Assembly (NCBI RefSeq): GCF_949987535.1
Contig: NC_080078.1
Span: 47,022,207 to 47,086,206 of the forward strand
DNA length: 64,000 bases
DNA from: Balaenoptera acutorostrata
Taxonomy: Eukaryota; Chordata; Mammalia; Artiodactyla; Balaenopteridae
Direction of reading: 5' to 3'
Part shown: piece after piece, positions 34,495 to 44,791 of the stretch
Layout of the letters: every line of letters starts with the position of its first letter
Position numbering within the stretch: the stretch's first letter is position 1
The notes under the pieces: generated by a model
What the model was told of the DNA's origin: nothing
What the model saw: only the letters and a program-made list of their open reading frames with translations
Databases searched by the model: none
Position numbers and translations under genes: made by a program

Positions 34495-34850
34495 GGCACA
34501 GCCATTTCATGGATTCCATGAACAATAATAAGATAGATCTACAGGTACTGATACGTAATGACCTCCAAAATCTATTGCCAAGTGAAAAAAACAAGGTACA
34601 GAAAGCTTTGAATATATGTTTATATAAACAAATGAAAAAACCCAAACAACTGTGCGTGGAACAATTCTAGAAAGATATGTGAGAAACTGGTATTACCTGT
34701 CTCTGGGGTGGGGTACTGGAGGACCAATCAGAGATGAACTGGATATTTATTTTCATTTACATGCTTCTGTATTATTTGAATGCTTTGTTGATAATTATAT
34801 TTCTTTTTTTAAGTACATCTCTAAAATGTTTTAAAACCACTGAGTTAGCT
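34495..34850 (+). repeat. Old LINE-1 (L1M/HAL1-type) 3' end
   Basis: Typical text of old L1 3' ends: tattgccaagtgaaaaaaac, aaggtacagaaagc, ttctagaaagatatgtgag, gtctctggggtggggtac, ttattttcatttacatgc, ttctgtattatttgaatgc. Confidence 0.6.
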
Positions 34851-35564
34851 TAACTATCTAATTTTACAGATAATACGATAGGCTTGCTCAAGTCTGCCTG
34901 GGCATAGCCTCTAAGGCAGAGGGACGATGCATGAGGAAGGTAACCAGCCATCAGGGCTGGGCCATGGGGCTGGCTTTGTGGCAGAGTTTGTGCCTCACAT
35001 GGAAACACAGGTAGTGCCATGGGTTTGTCTTGGCAAAACAGAAAGAGTAAAAATCTGGGCCTTTTTTTTTTTTTTTAAGGAGTCTCTCAGCCTGTCCTTA
35101 ACCAGGACAGGCTGCTAACCTCTATCCTGGGCATGGTACCAGGAGCAACCGAAGGCAGACCCTGAGAAGCTGTGCTCACTCAGAAGCATCCTTGGACTAG
35201 CTGTTCTCATGTCCTTTATGATGTTCAGTGACACTCTGGATTAGCAGTGTTCAGAGCCATTGAATTTCCCTCTGTCTTTTAATCAGTGGGGAATAATCAC
35301 ACTACTCTACTGGTATCTGGGCTCACAACAGTCTTACATTTCAGGGAACAATGTCATGCCAGCCAGAATTTTCTTTGCTTTAGTGGCTGAAAGTCCAAAG
35401 GTACTTCAAAATTCTAAGAGGGAAAAGTGGTCATGTCACACTATTTATCTGTCGTATTTGGATTCCTCTGTTTTAACCTTTTCAATCTAGACACTTGTTC
35501 CTGCTTTCTCTGAAAGGAAACATTTACCATCCAGAAAAGGTACTAATCTCTACTGATAAGAAGC
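34851..35564. other. Single-copy DNA
   Basis: Nothing recognised. A 15-bp poly-T lies near 35063-35078. Confidence 0.4.
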
Positions 35565-35750
35565 ACAGGGGTCAGGGAAACCCCAACGCTTAGTAACTGG
35601 GTGACCTTAAGTAATTTGCCTCAGTTTCTTATCTCTAAAATGGGGATAATAAAAGTACTGGCTTCTGGGATGTTGTGAGACTCAATTAGATGATGCACAG
35701 AAAACATATAGCACAACTCCTATTACATAGTAAACACTCAATACATGTTT
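35565..35750 (+). repeat. MIR SINE fragment
   Basis: taactgggtgaccttaagta, atttgcctcagtttcttatc, tctaaaatggggataataaa, gatgttgtgagactcaatta, gtaaacactcaata: a clear forward MIR. Confidence 0.8.
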
Positions 35751-37434
35751 AAAAAGGAAAATTAAGGCCAGTTGCTGTCAACTCTGTCACCAGTCTTCAT
35801 CCCACTTGCCATCTAAGTACTGCTTCAAATTCTACCCCTTGAAAGACCCCTGATCTTTCTAGTTTGAGCAAATTTGATGGAGCATGTAGGGTGATTTAGG
35901 CTTTGGCAAATAGAATCCAATTTACCTTATAGTCTTGGGCTGCTCTATCTAGACAAGCTCTCTACTGACCCCCACTCTTTCCATTCCCTGATGAGCAGCT
36001 TTAGGTGCTCTCCAGGAATAGGGATCAGATATTATTCACCTGGATTTTCATTTTCCTCCTATCCACACCCCTCCCCCATCAATACTTTGTCCATCTTTCC
36101 TCATTCAATTCGTTGCCAGTGTTTGGCATTTCATATCACGTTACACATTAAATGAATGTAAACTCAAACTACTGGACTTACACCTCATCACAGGAGGATT
36201 TCAAAATTTCCCTTGGATTAATAAACTGTGTCCTCGTGAAATATCAGGAAGAGGTGGTGATGTGGTTATTGTATTTCCAGCTATGACACACTGTGACATT
36301 GCTGACCATGCCAAGACTAGGAAAGATTGCAGGTACGTAAATCAGCTCCGTGGATGCCTGCTGAAAATTCCTTACTGTTAGCAATGAAGCTTGGCAATCA
36401 CATAGTGTAGGGAAATATGAAAAACTCACAGCCTACTCTTTGCATATGTGCACTAATATTTACCAAGGCTGAAAAAAGCAACCTCCTATTATCCTATAAA
36501 ATTATAATTCTGCAGATAATATTGCCAACAAATGAGCAGTAATTGTACATGGGTGTGTTGACCTCATTTCCACCCACGTATGGTATGTTTCCCTTTATTC
36601 CAAGGTCTCAGTTACAGCAAACTCATTAGTTATGAGATCAAAATAAACAACACAGTTAGACCTCACTTTTCTCATCTGTTAAAGGAAAGAGTTGGGGTAT
36701 ATGCTACTTTAGGTCCCTTTCTAGCTCTAAATTGCTATGGTTTCTCTAAATTTGTTGCAAGTTCTTAAGCTTTTAATGTTTATGTAAGGCTAAATATTTG
36801 CCATTTCTAGGTCATGCTCTACTCAAATACACCTTCTTTAAAAGAGCAGCTAAAAATGAGTTATTTACATAAGAACGCTGGTTAATCTATGCCGAAGGAA
36901 TGACAGAATTAGATAATCACCATTTGGTTAACCCCATGTTGTGATTCAGACAAGGCTTATCAACGGATGATACAAGCTTTAGGTTTGGGTAAAGAGGCAA
37001 TGCAAAGTGTCACCCCACAGATTACTCATTAATTGTAAAGAAAAAATACATCTCTTTATAATAGAGACAATCTGGTGGTCACCACCATAGCCAAGCAATC
37101 GAACATAGCACCGCTAGTAACATTAGGAACCTCCTAATGTGAATGAAATACAAAGAATCACCCGTGGAGTTTTCTACCAAAAATATTTAATCTGAATCTA
37201 ATCAAGCCAAGATGTAACTTCCCATTTACAAGAAATAGAGGATATAGAGAAGCACAGTGTACACCTCCTTAACAGTCAGAAAAATACAGAATATTATTGG
37301 ACTTTACAAAAGCAGGAGGGCACTGTCCTATATTCAAAGAAACTAACGGGTCAAAAAAAAAAAATGCAGTGCTTAAATCTTGATTGGATGAGAGTTCCAA
37401 GAACAAAAAAAGCCATGAAAGTTTGAGGCTCAAT
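35751..37434. other. Single-copy DNA, 1.7 kb
   Basis: No gene or repeat family recognised. Short open frames only. Confidence 0.45.
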
Positions 37435-37815
37435 TGAGAAAATTCAAACGTTAGATGATACAGAATTTTTGTCCGTTTTGGGGCTGTTATAGTGGTATAC
37501 GGCTGTGTAGTATAATATTATTATTCTTTGGAGATGTATGCTGAAATGTTTGGCATGAATTGCCATGATGACTCTAACTTGCTTTCACATAATAGATAAA
37601 TGATAAATAGAGAAAGAGATAGATACATACATACATAGATGGAGGGATGGAAGGAAGAAAGGAAGCAAAGAAGGGTGGGTGGATGGGTGAATAAAGAGAG
37701 AAGGAAAGCAACAGAAAATATCAATTGTTGAATCTAGATTGAGGGCATATGTATTCATTCCACTATCCTTTCAACTTTTCTTAATGTTTGACATTTTTCA
37801 TAATAAATAAACTTG
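37435..37815 (+). repeat. Old LINE-1 (L1M-type) 3' end with internal purine-rich expansion
   Basis: The L1M 3' UTR phrases are ggagatgtatgctgaaatg, ttgttgaatctagattg, gggcatatgtattcattcc, actatcctttcaacttttc and catttttcataataaataaa. A purine-rich, GATA/GGAT-like low-complexity tract of about 110 bp lies inside (37595-37705). Confidence 0.65.
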
Positions 37816-37899
37816 GGGGAAATGTACCTTCCTTCCTCCATGTCAAATGACACAAACCTGAGAAATGATACAAACGTAAGGGTGAGTGGGTCTCTTTAG

Positions 37900-38090
37900 C
37901 AATGTAAAGGGGTCTTCCTCTATCATGCCCTTGTCACTCTGTGTTGCAGGGGTGCTGGTCTTCCACTCAACGGTGACCTTCTTGAGGCCAAGGGCTAAAT
38001 CTGGTTTACAGTCCTATCACCAGTGTTCAGCCCCCAGGGCCTTGCACATAGTGAACACATAGCAAATATTTGTTGAATTTAATTGAAATT
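37900..38090 (+). repeat. L2 LINE 3' end fragment
   Basis: cttcttgaggccaagggcta, cagtgttcagcccccag, gccttgcacatagtgaac, agcaaatatttgttgaattt: an L2 terminus. Confidence 0.6.
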
Positions 38091-38507
38091 TATGTACTGA
38101 CTGAATAACCACATAGACTGATTTGGAAAACAACACACTTATTTTTGATACATAATGATGAAACCTAACATTAAAAATTCATTGTTCAGAATAAACTGAA
38201 ATCAATAATACATAGAGCTAGAAAAAGAATACATAAATCTTTACCAGGGTCAAGTAATTTGCTTAACATCTGGCAACAGAATTCCTCCATTGGGAGGAAA
38301 TGAGTCCATTTACAGAAGTATCCTGATGAACAATTATATGTGAAAAGGAAAGACACTGGCGCAGGCTGTGGAAGGTTAAAGCAGAGATAAAGGAGGCGGT
38401 TGAATTTCTCTGAATAAGAGATGGAAGGGATTAATTATTATTTTTTAAATTTTCATTTTTTTTAATAAGTTAGGGACTTTTTCTCGCTCCTGCAGCTGTA
38501 AGTTTCC

Positions 38508-38585
38508 TTTTTTTTAAATAATTAATTAATTAATTAATTTTTGTCTGTGCTGGGTCTTCACTACTGCACGTAGGCTTTCTCTAGG
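38508..38585 (-). mobile_element. CHR-type SINE, 3' fragment only
   Basis: A reversed tail (TTAA-type repeats), then gtctgtgctgggtcttca, ctactgcacgtaggctttc, tctag. This is the last 80 bp or so of a SINE of the type at 1900-2212, with the 5' part missing. It abuts an L1 end at 38586. Confidence 0.75.
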
Positions 38586-38740
38586 AATTTTCATTTTATA
38601 TTGGACTATAGTTGATTTACAATGTTGTGTCAGTTTCAGGTGTACAGCAAGGTGATTCAGTTATACATATATCTATTCTTTTTCTAATGCTTTTCCATTT
38701 AGCTTATTACAAAATATTGAGCAGAGTTGGGCTAATTAAT
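38586..38740 (-). repeat. Artiodactyl-type LINE-1 3' end fragment
   Basis: ggactatagttgatttacaa, tgttgtgtcagtttcaggtg, tacagcaaggtgattcag, ttatacatatatc. This is the reverse of the end seen forward at 55703-55880. Confidence 0.75.
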
Positions 38741-40204
38741 TATTTATTTATCCCTTTTCTCTTCCTCTCTGAAGTTGCCAGAGGGTTAGATTTTTTTTTT
38801 TTTTTCTTTAGTAAGAGGTTCAATTTCAAATTATTTGCCTTTCTGGGATGTAAGCTGCTCTGTATGTTCTCAAACTTCTAGTCCAGTAATGCAACAGGAT
38901 ATGAACCAATTTTATGAAGGTCTTAAGAAATCAGATGACAAGAGATAAAAACCTCAGTTTAAATATAGTTTAACTATCTTGTGAATTACAAGGTTATCCA
39001 TTTACCTTTACCATTTTTCTTTATACTCTTTTAACTTAACTATTATTCTTTCACTATTATCTTCATAGCATGAAATATCAAGCGGACCTCAAAGAGAAGA
39101 AATGGAGGTGAAGACCTGGGAGGCCAGCTCATCGACAAGGGAGAGCTTTGCCAGGTAGCATGACTTCGAGGGGGTCACCACAGGCTGGGGTCTGATTGTG
39201 AACCTCTATTTTGTCAGGATACTCAGCAGTCAGGATGCTTAGAGAATGAGTTTCATGTGTATAAACAAGAATGACAAATGGTTTATTCATAATCACAGAA
39301 ATCTCTTGTTAGAATAACCATAGCTACCATCTTTTTCCTAGAATTTTAGCTCCTCGGGGGCCAAATTAAAAATCGGAGTGTTTCTTAGCATGCATAAAAG
39401 CAGGACAAGGGAATAAGATGCTACAAGCTGGAAGTATGGCTTGATGGCCCATCTCCTACCCACTGTTATTTTTTCTCTTTAGAGACTAAAGTATACTTTC
39501 TGCTATGTTTAGGTTAGGGTTGGAGAAACATTGCCAAATTCTTACTTTTTGTTGACTATCATCCCCTGCAGATGGGGTGCAACCCAACTGATTGATGGCA
39601 GTTTCCGCTGTGGCTGGAACAATGCAGCCCTACTTCTCCAGGTCCCTTTGCAAATTCCCAAGGATGTTTACTCAAATTTGCACAGACAATCCTGTGGGTT
39701 ATTAGAGAGTGTATACCAATTTTGTACAGGAGTTGTTTAAATTATAAAAGCCAAGTTATGTCCCCTTATTATGAAGTTATTTGTTGAGGGTGGGAGTGTA
39801 CCCTATGTTGACCAAGGTACCAACTAAAATGTACTGTCACTCATAGTTCATTCTGAGGTTCTCAATGGAAATTAAAATAGATAAATAATTCTTTTAGAAG
39901 AAGGCTCATAACTAGCATACAAACTCTTGATGAAGCTGGATTGAACAGAACATTAGCACAAACTCTCATCAATCGCTTAGAAGTAAAACAGCACCGGGAC
40001 AGCAAAGGTAGTCATCCCCCTTTCAAAGTCTCTTCAAAGTCTTCGAATTATGTTAAAGAGAAAGTTCTTATGTAAATCTTTAATGTCTGTCTAGCACTGG
40101 CTAATAACTTTTTCATTATGTGGTTCAACTTTAATTCCATGTCTACCGTACCCATGCAATCACCTGTGGACACCACTTGGAAACACAGCCTATGGTAGAT
40201 TGAA
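38741..40204. other. Single-copy DNA
   Basis: A poly-T tract lies near 38791-38805. No gene or repeat family recognised. Confidence 0.45.
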
Positions 40205-40600
40205 TTATTGCCCCTGATCTTCACCCAGTCTCTTTGCCTCGTGACTCTGCAGCTCTTCCCACTAAAGGTAGAGTATACCTCCCCACACCCTGACCTTAGG
40301 TTTGACCATGTGATTTGCTGTGACCATTGGGATAACAGCAGATGTGATGCCAACAGAGCCTGGAAATGTGCTTGTGTCATTGTGTATGTCTCTTGCACTT
40401 CTGCCATCACCATGGAAAAGAGCTTTTCCTGGTTAGCTGTTACTCCTCATCCTGAGGGACCAGAATAAGCGCACGGGAGGCAGACCTGAGCACAACTCAT
40501 AGTGTGGTGGCCAAGCCCAACTGGACACACAGGTTAAGGCAGAGCCACTGAGGCAAGCCCAGCCCAGATCTGCCAACCCCAGGCAATCCCTAGACACACA
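40205..40600 (+). repeat. MLT1-like (MaLR) LTR, left part
   Basis: ggtagattgaattattgccc, tttgcctcgtgactctgcag, gtttgaccatgtgatttgc, tgtgaccattgggataac and gagccactgaggcaagccca have the order of an MLT1-type LTR. It resumes at about 41090-41160 (gattgtggtttatatctctg, ctgttacagggcaatagc) after an inserted LTR. These are ancient nonautonomous ERVL-related elements. Confidence 0.6.
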
Positions 40601-40840
40601 GTGTAATAGGGAAGAACAAATCTGACTCCATATTAGATCTGTTTCTTCTGCTTAGTCATGCGGGCTTGGCACCATTTGTAAAAGAACATTGCCTATAGCC
40701 TGAAATATACAGGATAGCCTATTCTCAGGGCTCTGACCTTTAAGAATCCATTCATATAGAGATAAAAAGTTGCAGGACAGAGAATTACATTTGTCTTGTT
40801 GGAGGTTTACAGGAACATCCTGACCTGACCTAGCCGGACA

Positions 40841-40874
40841 GCTGCAAGAACAAAGGATTCTTTGTTCTTGCAGC
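40841..40874. repeat. Perfect inverted repeat (hairpin) in the ERV LTR
   Basis: Arms GCTGCAAGAACAAAG (40841-40855) and CTTTGTTCTTGCAGC (40860-40874) are perfect reverse complements around a 4-base GATT loop. Transcribed from either strand it would form a stable stem. Confidence 0.95.
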
Positions 40875-41012
40875 CACCAAAGTACACTGAGAAGTTTGAA
40901 ACAACTAACCACGCCCACCCTCACCTTGCTTTTAAAACTGTCTTGCTGAAACCCTTTGAGGAGTTGGGTGTTTTTTCGGGTATGAGCCACTGGTCTCCTT
41001 GCGTGGCCCTGA

Positions 41013-41018
41013 AATAAA
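41013..41018 (+). terminator. LTR polyadenylation signal (AATAAA)
   Basis: AATAAA within ccctgaaataaacctttc, a position and context usual for the R region of gamma-type ERV LTRs. Confidence 0.6.
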
Positions 41019-41089
41019 CCTTTCTCTGCTCCAAACTCCAACGTTTTGATTTGTTTGGTCTCACTGTGCCTCGAGCACATGAACTTGTG

Positions 41090-41160
41090 AGAGTTAAGTG
41101 ATTGTGGTTTATATCTCTGATGTTTAGGGGGCTGTTACAGGGCAATAGCTGATGGATACA
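41090..41160 (+). repeat. MLT1-like LTR, right part
   Basis: agttaagtgattgtggttta, atctctgatgtttag, ggctgttacagggcaatagc, tgatggata: the 3' end of the MLT1-like LTR split by the ERV LTR. Confidence 0.6.
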
Positions 41161-42429
41161 TTGATTAACTCAAAGTAATTACCCTAATTTAGAGACCTCA
41201 ATTACTCACTCCAAGAGATACATTTTTATGCTGTTTAAACCAGATTCTATTAGACAGAAAGTATCTGCTCTGTTCACTCTGCAGGCTGCACTTGCTCTTG
41301 TCTTCGATCACTTCATCTAACCCTCTCTGTTGTTCAGTTCTTCCCTGAGGTTCACTTCCTCTTTGCTCTCCCCTTTTATCCCTTAATAAAGTAAGACTTA
41401 TCTGAATCTTCCCAGAACTCTTGGCCATATTTACTGGAAAGTCACAACTGTTTAATCTAGGTGCAGATTCAAGCTGAGGGTGATTTCTTTGATTTAGTCC
41501 CAGGGTTGACTGCTGATCTAAATTACCAAACTGTCACACTCATGATTTATGATGCAGAGAGATTGACCAAATGATTTATACGCTGCTCCTCACCACAGAC
41601 TGTGAGTCATATCTTACAGGAACTCAGCAAAGATTTCCAGAGACAAGAACACCTGTGGAGCAATCATTACATGCACCACTGTGATTAAACTTTAGCTCAC
41701 ATGGAAGGGACATGCACTGCTTCTGCCTTATTTCTGTTTTTGCAGTTGGTACATTGATGAGTAGCAGCCTTCCCCGGAAGAAAAAAGCCCACTGGTATTA
41801 GCATTCAGAGTGGAGAAAATGCTACTTGTTCTTATATATTAAGTGTGTTATGAATAAGACATGCCTTTGGTTAGCAGAGCTTGAAAGTGGGAACCATTAG
41901 ACTGAACAAAGACCACAGGTGTATTTTGTCTGGCCTGTACAAGACCCAACAAGGTTTTGTTAGTCTGCTTGTTTTAAATTTTGTATTAGTGGCCAGCATT
42001 GAACATGGAGATACCATATAAAAACGTATTCTGACTGCTCTTGAGGAATGGAAAGATATGGCAACGCTGAGGTCTCCTTCATCTGTCCCCCGAACCTCAC
42101 CCAACAAACGTCGGCCAACAGAGAAGAAGCACCTCCTTTACAAGGGAATGCGAGCTCACCAGTTTGGTTTCCCTTTTGGAAGTTAAGTTAGTGGTTTGTC
42201 TTATACCCAGCTTACTTTTTCCTTTATCTTTTTTGTTTGTTTGTCTCCTATAAGAATCTGTTTATGAACCATATATTAAATGGAAACAATAATAAAGATA
42301 AGTGATTTTGATTATGTAAACACTTGAGGACCTCAACAATAATGAGATGTACAAGTAGGTAAAAGCCAAAAAAGGAGAAGGGAACAAGAGACTAGGGTGA
42401 ATAAAAGTTTTTTATTACTCATTTACTCT
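41161..42429. other. Single-copy or very old repeat DNA
   Basis: A degraded element of unknown family may lie at 41870-42120. No gene recognised. Confidence 0.35.
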
Positions 42430-42515
42430 TTCAAATAGTGTCATTATTTATTGAGTGTCTACTATGTGCCAGACACCATACAACACACCAAAGATACCAA
42501 GGGAAATAAGACCTA
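42430..42515 (-). repeat. L2 LINE 3' end fragment
   Basis: tttattgagtgtctactatg, tgccagacaccatac, agataccaagggaaataag: a reversed L2 terminus. Confidence 0.6.
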
Positions 42516-42529
42516 ACCCAGCCTTTCTA

Positions 42530-42735
42530 AAACTTAGCATCTATTATGGGGGCCCTCATGCTTTACTAAGAATGAAATTTAGGAGCTAGATACATATATG
42601 CCAGATGCCATTCCCAGAGATACTGACACATACGGGTGGGTATTGATTCCTGGGTGAAATCCAGGAATATGAGTTTTAACAAAGGTAACACTGACACAAG
42701 TGCAGAGATCACACTTTGAGGAATAAGAGTCAATT
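42530..42735 (-). mobile_element. MER20/MER5-like hAT element, degraded
   Basis: ccagatgccattcccagaga, tgagttttaacaaaggtaac, cagagatcacactttgagga. The terminal phrase is a reversed MER20-type end; the middle is poorly preserved. Confidence 0.45.
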
Positions 42736-43039
42736 CAGTGCAGTGTGAAGTAAGCTCTGAAATGGGATAAACCAAGGGATTAGATGAGTCCTTGGGTTAT
42801 TCCAGACTAGCTGGGTGGCTGGAGGTATTGAGACATCTAACTTCATTGTGGGTAGAGAGTAGGAAGTTTGCCAGATGAAAGAGAATAGCAACTGAGAAAT
42901 TGTAAGGGATCCCTGAGAATATAAGAGAAAGTTGAAAACTGCGATTAGAGAGAAAAACAGGGGTCAACTCATTAAGGAAGGATTTAATAGCTCAATTATC
43001 TTCATAACAATAACTAAAACACTCATGAGCCATTGACTA
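42736..43039. other. Single-copy DNA
   Basis: Nothing recognised. Confidence 0.4.
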
Positions 43040-43145
43040 CGATAAAATTGTGGCATGCATCATTTCATCTTTATAACATGGCTTTGATACAGGTGATATC
43101 ACTGTCCTAATTTTACAGAGAAGGAAACTGAGGTTTAAGTGTTTA
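43040..43145 (-). repeat. MIR SINE fragment
   Basis: catcatttcatctttataac, ctaattttacagagaaggaa, actgaggtttaagtg: a reversed MIR. Confidence 0.65.
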
Positions 43146-43146
43146 A

Positions 43147-43385
43147 GTCAGAGTTTCTCAACCTTGACCCTATTGCCATTCTGGGGGAAATAATTCTCTG
43201 ATGTGGTGGGTTGTCTTAGGCGCTGTAGGATGTTGAATGGTATCCCTGGCCTCCACCCACTAGATGCCAGTGGTGTCCCCTCCTTCTCCCCGTCCCGCCC
43301 AGCAGCCTGACAAACCAAAATGCCTCCAGACATTGCCAGAAAGCCCCTGGAAGGTGAAAATAACTCCTGGTTGAGAACCACTGGT
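43147..43385 (+). mobile_element. hAT-type MITE with terminal inverted repeats
   Basis: The left end cagagtttctcaacc and right end ggttgagaaccactg are inverted repeats. Between them are attctgggggaaataattc, gctgtaggatgttgaatg, atccctggcctccacccac and gcctccagacattgcc. This is a well-preserved MITE of about 235 bp; family name not assigned. Confidence 0.75.
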
Positions 43386-44349
43386 TTCAAACATTACAAA
43401 TAAGGTCTCACAAGCAGTAAGGGGCCAGGCAGAATTTAGTACCATTCTATTAATTGCCATGCTCAAACTCTCAAACATTTGCCAAGAAAATAAGGACAAA
43501 ATAGAGATGCTCAGATTAAAACTCTGTTTCAAAAAAGAGATCAGTCTTTTATAAAAATCTCAGTACAAACTAAAGGAAAAAAAAAAACAGCTTAAGGCTT
43601 TTAATAAAAAGGATAGAATCCAGCTACACACAGTATTCATCGGCTTGAATGTATGGGCTGAGCTGCGAACGGAGGTCTGAAGTTGGGGTAAAAAGCCACA
43701 CGCATACACACCACAGTCTATGCCTGTGGTTCCTGCAATTTTACCCTGTGATGCTTTAAAGTAAATGTGACATTACACACATTCTAGCATCTATTTTCCC
43801 AGCAGGAAGTGTAAGATAAAGAGGCTCAATCAGTATGTTAAAATAAGACCTGATGCACGGGAGGTAGAAAAGCTTTCGGATCACAAGAAATATCATCTTG
43901 AGGAAATTAAAAGCCTGAAATGTGCCATATGATTACTGACCCCAAAGTCCTGCTGTGGTGAGGTTGAAGGACTTGCGGAGATGCTTTCTATTTGCTAAAT
44001 AAATCTGCAAAACTACATTGCTTTCCCAGGTGTCAATGTGCGTCAGTGGGAAAATTTGTGTGCGTGGATATCATCACCAAACTTTCTCAACTGAGAATTT
44101 GTTGGAGAAAAATAAGTTGCTTAAATTAACAACAGATCAAATGGAAACAGTCTAGATGGTTATTTTTTTCAAGCTTCTGTTTCCATCTATTCTTTCTGAG
44201 TAAACTGAAGAATGAATTTGTACCATACGAATGTTACGGCTTGAAATTAATCAATCAATAAGCACATCACACTGGTACTGTTTCTTCTTTCCTCTTTTCC
44301 TTCCTTCCTCCTTGTTCTCTCATGTTCTCTTTTTCCTTCAATGCTTTCT
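43386..44349. other. Single-copy DNA
   Basis: No gene recognised. A pyrimidine-rich tract lies at 44280-44340. Confidence 0.45.
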
Positions 44350-44565
44350 ACCTTCAGTTATTCACTTATTCAGTCATTCACTTAATAAATCTTTACTAAG
44401 TGCTCACTACATGCCGGATACTCAATGAAGCTCCGGGGATAGATGCAGCACCTGCCCTCATGACACTTTAAATCTGGAGGGAGAGGTAGACAATAATCAA
44501 AATATCACTCAAGCAAAGGAAATCTGCAATTTGCATGAGAGTTAGAGCTGATGGGTAACTGTTTT
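44350..44565 (-). repeat. L2 LINE, left part, split by L1 B
   Basis: cagtcattcacttaataaat, ctttactaagtgctcac, ggggatagatgcagcac, ctgccctcatgacacttta, gagaggtagacaataatc: a reversed L2 end. The element continues right of L1 B at 50356-50695 (gtcagggaaggcctccctg, aaggataagtaggagg). Confidence 0.7.
44552..44565. repeat. Target-site duplication, left copy (L1 B)
   Basis: tgggtaactgtttt, 14 bp, repeated exactly at 50356-50369. Its last T residues run into the poly-T that represents the L1 poly-A tail. Confidence 0.92.
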
Positions 44566-44791
44566 TTTTTTTAAAAATTTTTCAACTTTATTTTTTATAC
44601 AGCAGGTTCTTACTAGTCATCAGTTTTATACACATCAGTGTATACATGTCAATCCCAATGGCCCACTTCATCACACCACCAACCCCCCCCCCACCACCAC
44701 CGCGGCTTTCCCCCCTTGGTGTCCATACATTTATTCTCTACTTCTGTGTCTCAACTTCTGCCCTGGAAACCGGTTCATCTGCACCATTTTT

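Larger units (their letters stand above)
40600..41089 (+). mobile_element. Solo LTR of an endogenous retrovirus (ERV1-like)
   Basis: The probable start is tgtaatagggaagaacaaat; the end lies near gcctcgagcaca at about 41080. Inside are a perfect 15-bp hairpin (40841-40874), the polyadenylation signal AATAAA at 41013-41018 preceded by gcgtggccctg, and the U5-like text cctttctctgctccaaactc. No gag, pol or env sequence is attached, so this is a recombined solo LTR with no coding capacity. The 142-codon minus frame over it is a by-product. Exact ends and target-site duplication are uncertain. Confidence 0.65.

Noticed and set aside
40652..41080. 142-codon minus-strand open frame
   Set aside because: Falls within the ERV solo LTR, which carries no coding sequence.
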